From the NCBI GenBank assembly GCA_963761325.1, contig CAVXGZ010000002.1, forward strand, positions 806,001 through 870,000: a DNA stretch of 64,000 nt. The letters run 5' to 3'. Positions within the stretch are counted from its first letter, which is position 1, and each line of letters opens with the position of its first letter. Under the pieces are notes generated by a model. That model had not been told where the DNA came from and ran no database searches. It saw only the letters and a list, made by a program, of their open reading frames with translations. Source of the stretch: Streptantibioticus_C sp963761325 (GTDB taxonomy: Bacteria; Actinomycetota; Actinomycetes; Streptomycetales; Streptomycetaceae). The position numbers and the translations under genes were made by a program. Shown piece by piece: positions 42,615-52,296 of the stretch.

Positions 42615-44735
42615 ATGCTCGTGAAGAAGGCAGCCGAGGCAGAAGCCGCAGGTGAAACCCCCGACGAGGGAGCGGCTCCGGAAGGACTCCAGCCCTTTCT
42701 GCACGACGCGTGCGTCACGCTCTACGCGCCGAGCCTCGCGATCTCCCGCCCCGACGGCGACCTGACCGGCGGCGTCGACGGCTTCTTCCACGGCGACCGG
42801 CGCCTGCTGTCCCGGCTCGCGATACGCGTCGACGGCGTGCCGCTCGCCCCGGTCGGCGCCGATCCGCGCGCCGCCGACGAGACCGGCTTCCGCACCGTCC
42901 TGCGCGGCGTCGGCGAGCACACCGCCGACCCGGCGGTCACCCTGCACCGGCTCCGCCGGGTCGAACCGGGCGTGCTGCGCGAGGAGTTGCGGGTGGAGAA
43001 CGCCGGCGTGCGCGACGTCACGCTGCGCCTGACGGTCCACGCCGCCAGCGACCTGGCCACCATGACCGAGGTCAAGGCCGGCCGGCCGCGCCGGGCCCGG
43101 CCGGCCGCCGCGGACTCCGGCGGCCTGCTCTGGAACGCCGAGGGCGTGACCGTGCGGCTGCTGCCGGACGGCGGCGCCCCCGAAGTGGACGCCGCCGAGG
43201 GCACGTTGCGCTACGCCGTCGCGCTCGGCCCCGGCGAGTCGTGGCAGGCCGCGCTGGAGTGCACCGTCAAGGACGAGGAGCCCGACCAGTTCCCCGCCGT
43301 GCCCCGGGACGCCGTGCCGTGGCGCCCGGTCGCGCTGCGCACCCGCGACCGCCGCCTCGACCACCTGGTCTCCCGCTCGCTCGGCGACCTCGAACGGCTG
43401 CTGCTCACCGATCCGCAGGACCCGCGGGACGTCTTCCTGGCCGCCGGCGCGCCCTGGTTCCTCACCCTCTTCGGCCGCGACTCGCTGTGGGCCGCGCGGA
43501 TGCTCCTGCCGCTGGGCACCGGGCTGGCCGCCGGCACGCTGCGCACCCTCGCCCGCCGCCAGGGCACCGCGGTCGACGAGCGCACCGAGGAGGCGCCGGG
43601 CAAGATCCTGCACGAGGTGCGCCGCGAAACCCTGGACGCCGGCGACCTGTTCGCCCTGCCGCCGAGCTACTACGGCACGGTGGACGCCACCCCGCTGTGG
43701 GTGACCCTGCTGCACGACGCCTGGCGCTGGGGGCTGGACCCGCAGCAGGTCGAGGCGCTGCTCCCGCACGCCGAGGCGGCCCTCGGCTGGCTCGCGGACC
43801 ACGGCGACGCCGACGGCGACGGGCTGCTGGAGTACATCGACACCACCGGCCGCGGCCTGGCCAACCAGGGCTGGAAGGACTCCGGCGACTCCATCCGCTG
43901 GCGGGACGGCCGGCTCGCCCAGGCCCCGATCGTGCTGTGCGAGGTGCAGGCCTACGCCTACGAGGCCGCCATGGCCGGCGCGGCGCTGCTGCGCGCCTTC
44001 GACCGGCCGGACGCGGACCGCTGGCAGGAGTGGGCGCAGCGGCTGCGCACCCGCTTCCGCGAGACGTTCTGGGTGGAGGACCGGCACGGGCGCTACCCCG
44101 CGGTGGCGCTCGACGCGGCCAAACGCCCGGTGGACTCGGTGACGTCGGGTTTCGGCCATCTGCTCGGCACCGGGCTGCTCGACCACGAGGAGAGCGCCCT
44201 GCTCGCCGCCCGGCTCGCCGCGCCCGAGCTGGCCAGCGGTTTCGGCCTGCGCACCCTCAGCACCGAGAGCGTGGGCTTCAACCCGTTCGGCTACCACATC
44301 GGTTCGGTCTGGCCGCACGACACCGCCATCGCCGTGCACGGGCTGATCCGGGCCGGCTTCCCGGCCGAGGCGGCGCAGTTGGCCGAGGGGCTGGTCACCG
44401 CGTCCACCGCCTTCGACGGCCGGCTGCCCGAGTTGTTCTCCGGGCACAGCAGCGCCGAGACCGGCGCCCCGGCGCCCTATCCCGCCTCCTGCCGCCCGCA
44501 GGCGTGGGCGGCCGCCGCCTCCGTCCAACTGCTGTGCGGCGCGCTGGGCCTGGCGGCCGACGTGCCCGGCGGCGTGCTGCGCGTCGACCCGGCGGCCTCG
44601 CCCGGCGTCCGCCCGCTGCGCGTCGAGGGGCTCGCCGTCGCCGGCCATCCGCTGTCCGTGGCGGTGGACGCCGCAGGCCGGGCCACCGTCCGCACCACGG
44701 CGCCGCTGACGGTGCACGGCGCCGGCCGCGAGTAG
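42615..44735 (+). CDS. Amylo-alpha-1,6-glucosidase/glycogen-debranching-type glycoside hydrolase
   Basis: A 706-residue cytosolic enzyme. The N-terminal beta-rich domain (LYAPSLAISRPDGDL, FFHGDRRLLSRLAI) is followed by an (alpha/alpha)6 barrel with APWFLTLFGRDSLWAARM near residue 290 and GWKDSGDSIRW near 420. The family includes glycogen debranching enzymes and related alpha-glucosidases. ATG has GAGGAAGG four bases upstream. Divergent from LacI and the sugar importer, with shared operators, so it probably acts on imported oligosaccharide. Confidence 0.88.
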   Translation: MLVKKAAEAEAAGETPDEGAAPEGLQPFLHDACVTLYAPSLAISRPDGDLTGGVDGFFHGDRRLLSRLAIRVDGVPLAPVGADPRAADETGFRTVLRGVGEHTADPAVTLHRLRRVEPGVLREELRVENAGVRDVTLRLTVHAASDLATMTEVKAGRPRRARPAAADSGGLLWNAEGVTVRLLPDGGAPEVDAAEGTLRYAVALGPGESWQAALECTVKDEEPDQFPAVPRDAVPWRPVALRTRDRRLDHLVSRSLGDLERLLLTDPQDPRDVFLAAGAPWFLTLFGRDSLWAARMLLPLGTGLAAGTLRTLARRQGTAVDERTEEAPGKILHEVRRETLDAGDLFALPPSYYGTVDATPLWVTLLHDAWRWGLDPQQVEALLPHAEAALGWLADHGDADGDGLLEYIDTTGRGLANQGWKDSGDSIRWRDGRLAQAPIVLCEVQAYAYEAAMAGAALLRAFDRPDADRWQEWAQRLRTRFRETFWVEDRHGRYPAVALDAAKRPVDSVTSGFGHLLGTGLLDHEESALLAARLAAPELASGFGLRTLSTESVGFNPFGYHIGSVWPHDTAIAVHGLIRAGFPAEAAQLAEGLVTASTAFDGRLPELFSGHSSAETGAPAPYPASCRPQAWAAAASVQLLCGALGLAADVPGGVLRVDPAASPGVRPLRVEGLAVAGHPLSVAVDAAGRATVRTTAPLTVHGAGRE

Positions 44736-44852
44736 CCCGTCCCGCCCCTTCCCGGCCGCCGCCGGCGGATCCGCGCGAAATGGCGTGGAACCGACGGTGG
44801 CCGGAAAGGTGTCCCCCTCGACACCAATCGACGGGGGAAGGACGGGCACACG

Positions 44853-45707
44853 ATGGGGGACGAGGCGGGCGGCCGTCCGGTGGTGAGCCGGCGGCGGGAG
44901 GTCGGGCACGCCAGCGCGCGATCGCTGCTGATGACGATGCTGGGGGAGTTCGTCCTGCCGGACGGGCGCCCGGTGTGGACCTCGGAACTGGTCGGCGCGC
45001 TGGGCGCGTTCGGCGTCGAGGACCGCTCCGCCCGGCAGGCGCTGGCCCGGTCCGCCACCGAGGGCTGGCTCGCCTCGCAGAAGGTCGGCCGCCGCTCGCG
45101 CTGGACGCTGACCCCCTCCGGGCACGCGCTGCTGTCCGAAGGGGCCCGCCGGCTCCGCGAGTTCGGCCGGGCCGAGAGCCGGTGGGACGGCCGCTGGCTC
45201 GTGGTGCTCGCCTCGGTCCCCGAGGTGCGCCGCGACCTGCGCCGCCGGCTGCGCACCCGGCTGACCTGGGCCGGGTTCGGCTCGCCCGAGGCCGGGGTCT
45301 GGGTCAGCCCGCACCTGGACCGCGAGGCGGAGGCGGCCACCGTGCTGACCGAACTCGGGCTGGCCGCCCAGGCGATGTCGTTCACCGCCACCTACGGCGC
45401 CATCGGCGACGTCGCCCGGATGGTGGCCGGCGCCTGGGACCTGCGCGGTCTGGAGCGGCGCTACCGGGAGTTCGTCGCCGAGTTCGAGACGGTCGCCCCG
45501 GCCGACGGCGACGAGGCGCTGTGCGCGCAGACCCGGCTGGTCCACGAGTGGCGCCGCTTCCCCTTCCTCGACCCGCGGCTCCCCGGCGACCTGCTGCCCG
45601 ACGGCTGGGCCGGGGCCACGGCCGCCGAGCTGTTCCACCGCAGGTACCGCGAATGGCGGGCCGCCGCGCACCACCGCTGGGCCGAACGGCTGACCGACCC
45701 GCGGTGA
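44853..45707 (+). CDS. PaaX-family transcriptional regulator
   Basis: A 284-residue protein of the PaaX family: HASARSLLMTMLGEFVLPDG at the N-terminal winged helix, RQALARSATEGWLASQKVGRRSRW in the wing, then the family's middle and C-terminal domains (GVWVSPHLD, YREFVAEFE). PaaX of E. coli responds to phenylacetyl-CoA; no phenylacetate genes are in the window, so the effector is unknown. ATG 44853 with GGGGGAAGG upstream. Confidence 0.86.
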   Translation: MGDEAGGRPVVSRRREVGHASARSLLMTMLGEFVLPDGRPVWTSELVGALGAFGVEDRSARQALARSATEGWLASQKVGRRSRWTLTPSGHALLSEGARRLREFGRAESRWDGRWLVVLASVPEVRRDLRRRLRTRLTWAGFGSPEAGVWVSPHLDREAEAATVLTELGLAAQAMSFTATYGAIGDVARMVAGAWDLRGLERRYREFVAEFETVAPADGDEALCAQTRLVHEWRRFPFLDPRLPGDLLPDGWAGATAAELFHRRYREWRAAAHHRWAERLTDPR

Positions 45708-45722
45708 ACGCCGCCGCCCCGG

Positions 45723-46232
45723 TCAGGAACGCCGCTCCAGCACGCCGCGCACGAACGCCGCCTGCCCGACGTGCTGCAGGTCGTCGCCGAGCACGCTGAC
45801 CAGCCGCACCCCCAGCGTCACCGCCGGCGTCCACGCCTCGTCCACCACCCGGGCCAGGTCGGCGTCGGACAGCCCGCGCACGAAGCGGCTGGTCTGCTCG
45901 TGCACGGCGTCGTGGTAGCCGACCAGCGACTCGGCGGCGGCCCGCACCGCCGAGACGTCGTCGTCGCGGTGGCCGAAGCCGGTGTCCTCGGCGCGGAACG
46001 GCAGGCCGAAGCGGTCCACCCAGCCCTGCCCGGTCCACACCTCCTCCAGGCCCGCGGCCTGCGCGACGTGGTCGTCCTGAACCCGGGTCAGGTGCCAGAC
46101 CAGCCAGGCGATCGAGTTGGCCCCCTCGTCCAGCCGGGCCGCCAGCTGGGCGGTGCTCAGCCCGTCCACCGCCTCGTGCACCGTCTCGCGGACCCGGTCG
46201 AAGGCGTCCGCGAGCAGTTCCGTGCCGGTCAT
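45723..46232 (-). CDS. DinB-superfamily mycothiol transferase-like protein
   Basis: A 169-residue DinB/DUF664 four-helix protein. Metal-binding histidines are suggested by IAWLVWHLTRVQDDHVAQ (residues 41-58), GYHDAVHEQT and GDDLQHVGQAAFVRG. This arrangement is the Mst type, which uses mycothiol to process electrophiles. Convergent with the PaaX gene at only 15 bases, without room for a separate terminator. Confidence 0.85.
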   Translation of the reverse strand: MTGTELLADAFDRVRETVHEAVDGLSTAQLAARLDEGANSIAWLVWHLTRVQDDHVAQAAGLEEVWTGQGWVDRFGLPFRAEDTGFGHRDDDVSAVRAAAESLVGYHDAVHEQTSRFVRGLSDADLARVVDEAWTPAVTLGVRLVSVLGDDLQHVGQAAFVRGVLERRS

Positions 46233-46451
46233 CCGTCAGCTCCCTGCCTCGACACCGGTGTGCTCGTCCCGGCGGGACCCGGCGTGCTGTGCGTGCGCCG
46301 ATTGTCACCCGCGCACCCCGCCGGGGCCCGCAGCGAATCCCGCGCCTTGGAGTGGCGTGCCGCGCGACCACCCGACCCGGGGTCCACCGTCCGGCGCCGG
46401 ACAGCGCTTAGGGTGGTGCCGCCCTGGCGGTGATCTCGGCCGTACCGGCAG

Positions 46452-47360
46452 GTGGGCGCCGTGCTGGAAGGGGTTGGGTTCGCGATGGTGCTGGCGGTCG
46501 TGTTCGCCCTGCTGGCGGCGGCGAGCAACGCCCTGGGCACCGTCCTGCAGCGCCGCGCCGCGCAGACCGTTCCGCTGTCCGAGGGATTCTCCGCCCGGCT
46601 GATGGTCGAGCTGGCCCGCCGGCCGATCTGGCTCGGCGGCATCGGCGCGGTGCTCTGCTCGGCGTGCTTCCAGGCGCTGGCGCTGGTCAACGGGCCGCTC
46701 GCCGTGGTGCAGCCGATCTTCGTGCTGGAGCTGCCGTTCGCCCTGCTGTTCGCCGGCGTGGTGATGCGCCGGCGGCTGCCGCGGCGCGGCTGGCAGGGGA
46801 TCGGCTGCGTCGTGGTCGGCCTGGCCACCGCGCTCGCGGCGGCCGACCCGTCGGCGGGCCGGCCGCAGGCGCCGGTGGACCGGTGGATCGCGGTCCTGCT
46901 GCTGTGCGTCGCGGCGGGCGCTCTGCTGGTGGGCACCGCGCTGCGCCGGCCGGTCGGCAAGACCCGCGCCGCCTGCTTCGCCGCCGCCACCGCGATCGGC
47001 TACGCCCTCACCGCCGCCTTGATGAAGACCGCCACCTACGCCTGGCAGACCGGCGGCCCCCGGGCGTTCTTCACCGCCTGGCAGACCTACGCGTTCGCGC
47101 TGGCGGGCGTCAGCGCGCTGTTCCTGCTGGAGAACGCGCTGCAGTCCGGATCGCTCGCCGCCTCCCAGCCCGCGCTCACCATGGGCGACGCGGTGCTGAG
47201 CATCGTGCTCGGGGTCAGCCTGTACGACGAGCACATCAGGACCGGATGGTTCCTGCTGCTCGAACTGGGCGGCGCCGCGCTGACCTTCTGCGGCGGCCTG
47301 CTGCTGGCCACCACCTCGACCGCCCGCTCCCTGCTGGCGCCGTCCGCCCGGACCTCCTGA
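46452..47360 (+). CDS. DMT-superfamily transporter (NIPA-like)
   Basis: A 302-residue membrane protein with about nine hydrophobic segments. VLAVVFALLAAASNALGTVLQRRAA is the family's first segment; the end contains GDAVLSIVLGVSLYDEHI. It resembles the magnesium/NIPA or multidrug DMT groups; substrate unknown. The start is uncertain: GTG 46452, GTG 46461 and ATG 46485 are all possible, and TAGGGT near 46409 may be the promoter. Confidence 0.75.
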   Translation: MGAVLEGVGFAMVLAVVFALLAAASNALGTVLQRRAAQTVPLSEGFSARLMVELARRPIWLGGIGAVLCSACFQALALVNGPLAVVQPIFVLELPFALLFAGVVMRRRLPRRGWQGIGCVVVGLATALAAADPSAGRPQAPVDRWIAVLLLCVAAGALLVGTALRRPVGKTRAACFAAATAIGYALTAALMKTATYAWQTGGPRAFFTAWQTYAFALAGVSALFLLENALQSGSLAASQPALTMGDAVLSIVLGVSLYDEHIRTGWFLLLELGGAALTFCGGLLLATTSTARSLLAPSARTS

Positions 47361-47377
47361 CCCCGGTCCGGCGGGGG

Positions 47378-47396
47378 CATGTGGGCCGGCCACATG
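47378..47396. promoter_or_regulatory. Perfect inverted repeat upstream of the amino-acid-type ABC operon
   Basis: CATGTGG (47378-47384) and CCACATG (47390-47396) flank GCCGG. Further GTGGCG/CGCCAC half-sites follow at about 47399-47427. The position suggests an operator, or a terminator for the upstream gene. Confidence 0.45.
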
Positions 47397-47497
47397 ACGT
47401 GGCGTCAAGCTGCGGTGGAGCGCCACATGTCGGGTTGGCCGAGGCACTCCTACGGTGCGGGGATTCGTCCAGCGAAAGACTCGGGGAGCCGGTCATC

Positions 47498-48733
47498 ATG
47501 CGTTCCAGTACGGCGCGTACCACCAGACTCACGGCACTGCACGCGGTGTCCCTGCTCGCCTCGGCCGCCCTGCTGGCCGGCTGCGCCGCGGCGGGCACCG
47601 CCGGCTCCGGCGGCTCCTCGTCCGCCGGGAAGAACGCCCCGGTCAAGGTCGGCCTGGTCTACTCGCGCAGCGGGCTGCTCGCCGCCTACGGCAAGCAGTA
47701 CCTGCAGGGCTTCGACGCGGGCCTGGCCTACGCCACCCACGGCACCGGCAAGGTGGCCGGCCACCGCATCGAGGTCACCCAGCAGGACGACGCCGGCGAT
47801 CCGTCCAAGGCGGTCGCCGAGGCCAAGGACCTGATCGGCAAGGGGTACAAGATCCTCGCCGGCACCACCGACTCGGGCGTGGCGCTGCAGATGGCGCCGC
47901 TGGCCGCGCAGAACCGCGTGCTGTTCATCGACGGGCCGGCCGCCACCGACGCGATCACCGGCGCGAACAAGTACACCTTCCGCTCCGGCCGCCAGTCCTA
48001 CCAGGACATCATGACCGCCGGCTCCCTGCTGTCCGGCGCCAAGGGCAAGAAGGTGCTGGTGCTGGCGCAGAACTCCGCGTTCGGCCAGGACAACGTGACC
48101 GCCGTCAAGCAGGTGCTCGGCGCGCAGGGCGCGAAGATCTCCTCGGTGCTGGCCCCGCCGAGCGCCGACGACCTCACCCCGTTCGCCCGCCAGGTCAAGG
48201 CGGCCCGTCCCGACCTGGTCTTCGTCGCCTGGGCCGGCTCGACCGCGCCCGCGCTGTGGACCGCGCTCGACCAGCAGGGCGTGCTCGACTCCGGAAAGGT
48301 CGTCACCGGTCTGGCCGGCATCGCCTCCTACCCGGTCTTCGGCACGGCCGGCGGCAAGGTGGAGTTCCTGGCGCACTACTTCCCGGGCGCCGGCGGCGGC
48401 AACCCGGTCGAGAAGGCCATGATCGACGGCATCACCAAGGCCGGCGGCACCCCCGACCTGTTCAGCCCGGACGGGTTCACCGCGGCGCAGATGATCGTGC
48501 GCGCCGTGCAGGCCGGCAGCGCCACCGACACCTCGGCGATGGTCAAGGCGCTGGACGGCTGGAAGTTCGACGGCGTCAAGGGACCCGAGCAGATCCGGGC
48601 CGCCGACCACGCCCTGCTCCAGCCGATGTTCACCGCCAAGCTGGACGGCACCGGCGCCTCGGCAATGCCCAAGCTGCTCACCACCCTGCCGATGTCCGCG
48701 GTCGCGCCCCCGGTGAAGGCGATGGCGGGCTGA
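47498..48733 (+). CDS. Branched-chain-amino-acid-type ABC substrate-binding lipoprotein
   Basis: A 411-residue periplasmic-binding fold type I protein. Signal peptide with lipobox LLAGC (Cys29) and a short Ser/Gly linker lead to the binding domain (VGLVYSRSGLLAAYGKQYLQ) that resembles LivJ and amide/urea receptors. ATG has GGGGAG upstream. It is the first gene of a five-gene unit; the real substrate is not known but may be an ester or amide. Confidence 0.87.
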   Translation: MRSSTARTTRLTALHAVSLLASAALLAGCAAAGTAGSGGSSSAGKNAPVKVGLVYSRSGLLAAYGKQYLQGFDAGLAYATHGTGKVAGHRIEVTQQDDAGDPSKAVAEAKDLIGKGYKILAGTTDSGVALQMAPLAAQNRVLFIDGPAATDAITGANKYTFRSGRQSYQDIMTAGSLLSGAKGKKVLVLAQNSAFGQDNVTAVKQVLGAQGAKISSVLAPPSADDLTPFARQVKAARPDLVFVAWAGSTAPALWTALDQQGVLDSGKVVTGLAGIASYPVFGTAGGKVEFLAHYFPGAGGGNPVEKAMIDGITKAGGTPDLFSPDGFTAAQMIVRAVQAGSATDTSAMVKALDGWKFDGVKGPEQIRAADHALLQPMFTAKLDGTGASAMPKLLTTLPMSAVAPPVKAMAG

Positions 48734-48735
48734 CG

Positions 48736-49536
48736 ATGCGAACCACCGGTACGACGAGAGCACCGCGCGCCGGCCGGGCCGCCGGGGAACCGGGCGGCCC
48801 GGTGCTGCTGGTGACCGGCCTCGGCTGGGGCATCGGCGGGGCCGCGATCGTGCAGGACGTCTCCTTCACGGTCCGCGAGGGCGAGTTCCTGGCCTTCATC
48901 GGTCCCAACGGCGCGGGAAAGTCCTCGCTGTTCAACCTGATCAGCGGCCTGCGCCGGCCGGACCGCGGCAGCATCGAACTGGACGGCGCCGACATCACCG
49001 CGGCCCCGGCGCACACCCGCGCCCGCCGGGGGCTCGGCCGCACCTTCCAGACCTCCAGCCTGTGGCCCGGGATGACGGTCGCCGACCACGTGCGGCTGGC
49101 CGCCCAGGCGGCGGCCGGCGGCTCGTACCGGCTGTGGCGGCGCGCGCGGCCGTACACCGAGGTGGTGGACGACTGCCTGGGACGCACCGGGCTCACGCAC
49201 CGGGCCGACGCGGTGGCCGGCTCCCTGTCGCACGGCGAGAAGCGCGAGTTGGAGATCGCCGTGCTGCTGGCCGGCGATCCCCGGGTCCTGCTGCTCGACG
49301 AGCCGATGGCCGGCGTCAGCGCGGAGGAGGTGCCCGCGCTCACCGAGCTGATCCGCGGACTGCACCGGGACGAGGGCCGCACCGTGCTGATGGTCGAACA
49401 CCACATGGACGTCCTGCTCGGCCTCGCCGACCGGGTCGCCGTGATGCACCACGGCACCCTGCTCGCCCTCGACACCCCCGACCGCGTGATGGCCGACCCG
49501 GTCGTGCAGCAGGCCTACCTCGGGGAGGAGCTGTGA
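48736..49536 (+). CDS. ABC transporter ATPase (LivG-like)
   Basis: A 266-residue ATPase with Walker A GPNGAGKSS, signature LSHGEKRE and Walker B VLLLDEP plus the H-loop MVEHHMD. Starts two bases after the binding-protein stop and overlaps the next gene by four. Long disordered N-terminus of about 20 residues. It energises import with the second ATPase. Confidence 0.9.
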   Translation: MRTTGTTRAPRAGRAAGEPGGPVLLVTGLGWGIGGAAIVQDVSFTVREGEFLAFIGPNGAGKSSLFNLISGLRRPDRGSIELDGADITAAPAHTRARRGLGRTFQTSSLWPGMTVADHVRLAAQAAAGGSYRLWRRARPYTEVVDDCLGRTGLTHRADAVAGSLSHGEKRELEIAVLLAGDPRVLLLDEPMAGVSAEEVPALTELIRGLHRDEGRTVLMVEHHMDVLLGLADRVAVMHHGTLLALDTPDRVMADPVVQQAYLGEEL

Positions 49537-50288
49537 CCGCCGGCCCTCAGCCCCTGCTCGCGGTGCGGGACCTGCGCGTCGTCATCGGCGGCCGGCACAT
49601 CCTGCACGGCGTGCGGCTCGACGTCGCCCCGACCGGGGTGACCGCGCTGCTCGGCCGCAACGGCGCGGGCAAGACCACCACCGTGCGCGGCGTGCTCGGC
49701 CTGGTCCCGCGCACCGGAAGCGTCCGGCTGGCCGGCGAGGAGACCGTGCGGCTGCCCACCCACACCCTGGTGCGGCGCGGCATCGGCTACGCCCCCGAGG
49801 ACCGCGGGGTCTTCGCCGGCCTCACCGTCGCGGAGAACCTGCGGCTGGCCGAGCGGCCCGGCGCGGGCGAGCCCGACTACCCGCTGGTCCACGAACTCTT
49901 CCCGGAACTGCGCAGCCGCGCCGCACAGCCGGCCGGCTCGCTCTCCGGCGGCCAGCAGCAGATGCTCGCCATCGCCCGCACCCTGCTGTGCGGCAACCGG
50001 CTGGTCATCGCCGACGAACCCACCAAGGGCCTGGCGCCCAAGGTGGTCACCGAGGTCGCCCACGCGCTGGAACGCACCGCGCGGGCCGTCCCCGTCCTGC
50101 TGGTCGAACAGAACCTGGCCGTCGTCCGCCGGCTGGCCACCGACTGCGTGGTCCTCGCCGACGGCCGCACCGCGCACACCGGCCCGGCCGGCGCGCTGCT
50201 GTCCGACCCGGAGGCGACCCGCCGGCTGCTCGGGGTCGGCCGGCACACCCAAGGACCGCCCGCCCGCCCGAAGGAGGCGAGCGCCTGA
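49533..50288 (+). CDS. ABC transporter ATPase (LivF-like)
   Basis: A 251-residue ATPase with Walker A GRNGAGKTT, signature LSGGQQQML and Walker B LVIADEP; LVEQNLAVVRRLA follows. LivF-type partner of the previous ATPase. GTG overlaps the previous stop in GTGA and its own stop shares one base with the next ATG. Confidence 0.9.
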   Translation: MTAGPQPLLAVRDLRVVIGGRHILHGVRLDVAPTGVTALLGRNGAGKTTTVRGVLGLVPRTGSVRLAGEETVRLPTHTLVRRGIGYAPEDRGVFAGLTVAENLRLAERPGAGEPDYPLVHELFPELRSRAAQPAGSLSGGQQQMLAIARTLLCGNRLVIADEPTKGLAPKVVTEVAHALERTARAVPVLLVEQNLAVVRRLATDCVVLADGRTAHTGPAGALLSDPEATRRLLGVGRHTQGPPARPKEASA

Positions 50289-51175
50289 TGGCGACCGTCG
50301 TACTGCTCGTGTGCACCGGACTCGGCCTGGGCGCCCTGTACTTCCTGGTCGCCTCCGGCCTCTCGCTCATCTTCGGCCTGATGGACGTGCTCAACTTCGG
50401 CCACGGCGCGCTGCTGTCGATCGGCGGCTACGCGACCTGGTGGGCGGCGTCCGGCAACCTGCCGGGCGCCGGGAGCGGCGGGGCCGGCTTCCTGCTCGCC
50501 GTCGCCTTCGGCACGGCGGTCGGGACGCTGTCCGCCGTCGTCCTCGAACTCGCCGTGATCCGGCCGCTGTACACCCGGCCGCGCGAGCAGATCCTCGCCA
50601 CCGTCGGCGTCGGACTCGCGGTGCCGGCCCTGCTGTCGGCGATCTGGGGGACCGACGCGCGCACCTTCCCCGGACCCGCCGCGCTGGCCGGCACCTTCCC
50701 GCTGCTCGGCGCGCGGGTGCCGGTGAACCGGCTGGTGCTGATCGGCGCCGCGGTCGTGGTGCTCGTCGCGCTGCGGCTCTTCCTCGCCCGGACCCGCTAC
50801 GGCCTGGTGGTCCGCGCCGGAGTGGAGGACCGGGCCATGGTGACCGCGCTCGGCATCGACGTGACGAAGGCGTTCACCCTGGTCTTCGCGCTCGGCGGCG
50901 CGGCGGCGGCGCTCGGCGGGGCGCTCGGCGGGCTCTACTTCGGCTCGGTCGACCCCACCCAGGGCTCCTCGCTGCTCATCTACGCCTTCGTGGTCGTGGT
51001 GATGGGCGGCATGGGCTCGACGACCGGCGCCGCGCTCGCCTCGGTCGGGGTCGGCCTGGTCCAGCAGTTCGCCAACTACTACACCACCGCGGGGCTCGGC
51101 GATCTCGCCGTCGTCCTGCTGCTCGCCGTGCTGCTGCTGGTCCGGCCGCGCGGCCTCACCGGGAGGCTCGCGTGA
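50288..51175 (+). CDS. ABC transporter permease (LivH-like)
   Basis: A 295-residue permease with about eight membrane segments; LNFGHGALLSIGGYATWW is the LivH signature near residue 37, and RAGVEDRAMVTALGIDV the ATPase-docking loop. It starts within the last base of the previous stop (TGATG). Confidence 0.9.
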   Translation: MATVVLLVCTGLGLGALYFLVASGLSLIFGLMDVLNFGHGALLSIGGYATWWAASGNLPGAGSGGAGFLLAVAFGTAVGTLSAVVLELAVIRPLYTRPREQILATVGVGLAVPALLSAIWGTDARTFPGPAALAGTFPLLGARVPVNRLVLIGAAVVVLVALRLFLARTRYGLVVRAGVEDRAMVTALGIDVTKAFTLVFALGGAAAALGGALGGLYFGSVDPTQGSSLLIYAFVVVVMGGMGSTTGAALASVGVGLVQQFANYYTTAGLGDLAVVLLLAVLLLVRPRGLTGRLA

Positions 51176-52296
51176 GCGCCACCACCGACACGCCGCCGGA
51201 CCGCGGCACCCTCGCCGAGCCCGCCCCGCCCGGCCGTGCCGGCGCCCGGCGGATCCGGCGCTGGTGGCCGGCGGCCGTGCTCGTGCTGCTGATCGTCGTG
51301 CCCTACAGCGCGGTGCCGCTGCCCGGTCTGCTGGACGGACCGGTCGGCAGCCCCGGCAGCCTCCAACTGCTGGCGCTGTGCCTGGTCTTCGGCGGCCTGG
51401 CCACCGGCTACGACCTGCTGCTCGGCCGCACCGGGCTGCTGTCGTTCGGCCACGCGCTCTACTTCGCGGCCGGCAGCTACGCCACCAACACCCTGATGCT
51501 GGAAGCCGGTTGGTCGCTGCCGGTCTCGGCACTGGTCGGCCTGGCGGCGGGCGCCGCGCTGTCCGCGCTGCTCGGCTCGGTGAGCCTGCGGGTCGGCGGC
51601 ATCGGATTCTCCATGGTGACGCTGGCGTTCGCGCAGGCCGGCTCGATCCTGGTGGAACGCGACCCGGGCGGCGCGACCGGCGGCGAGGAGGGCCGGGCGA
51701 TACCGGCCGGCCAACTGCCGGGCTGGCTGGCCGGTATCGACCACACCGCCAACCTGTACTGGATCGCGCTCGGTTACGCCGTGCTGGCGCTGGCCGTCGT
51801 GCACTGGGCGGTGCGCTCGCCCACCGGCCGGGTCTGGGAGGGGGTGCGCGAGAACGAGGAGCGGGTCCGGGTCCTGGGGCTGCGGCCCTACGGGTTCAAG
51901 CTGGTCGCCTTCACGCTGGCCGGTACGCTGGCCACGCTCGGCGGCATCGTGCACCTGCTGCTCACCGGCGGCGCGACCCCGCAGACGACCACGTCCGACT
52001 TCACCCTGTCACTGCTGGTCATGGTCGTCCTCGGCGGATCCGGCACCCGCTGGGGGCCACTGGTGGGCGGCGTCGTCTACACCTGGGCCGACCAGCGGCT
52101 CGGCGACCTGTCCGGCTCCGGCACGGTCGCGGGGCTGCCGGCCGTGCTGCGGGTACCGCTGTCCCAACCGCTGTTCGTGCTGGGCGCGTTGTTCGTCGCG
52201 GTGGTCTACCTGCTGCCCGGCGGGATGGCCCGGCTGCCGCAACGGCTGCGCGCCGCCCGCAAGACCGCCCACGAGAAGGAGGCCCCGCGCCCATGA
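51172..52296 (+). CDS. ABC transporter permease (LivM-like)
   Basis: A 374-residue permease with an extra hydrophilic N-terminus of about 30 residues. LLGRTGLLSFGHALYFAAGSY is the LivM signature, and VRENEERVRVLGLRPYGFKL the docking loop. GTG overlaps the previous stop by four bases; its own stop overlaps the hydrolase start. Confidence 0.9.
   Translation: MSATTDTPPDRGTLAEPAPPGRAGARRIRRWWPAAVLVLLIVVPYSAVPLPGLLDGPVGSPGSLQLLALCLVFGGLATGYDLLLGRTGLLSFGHALYFAAGSYATNTLMLEAGWSLPVSALVGLAAGAALSALLGSVSLRVGGIGFSMVTLAFAQAGSILVERDPGGATGGEEGRAIPAGQLPGWLAGIDHTANLYWIALGYAVLALAVVHWAVRSPTGRVWEGVRENEERVRVLGLRPYGFKLVAFTLAGTLATLGGIVHLLLTGGATPQTTTSDFTLSLLVMVVLGGSGTRWGPLVGGVVYTWADQRLGDLSGSGTVAGLPAVLRVPLSQPLFVLGALFVAVVYLLPGGMARLPQRLRAARKTAHEKEAPRP

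Noticed and set aside
42483..45674. A 1063-codon antisense frame across the glycosidase and PaaX genes
   Set aside because: It spans two recognisable plus-strand genes and their gap, and its composition is that of a GC-driven shadow.
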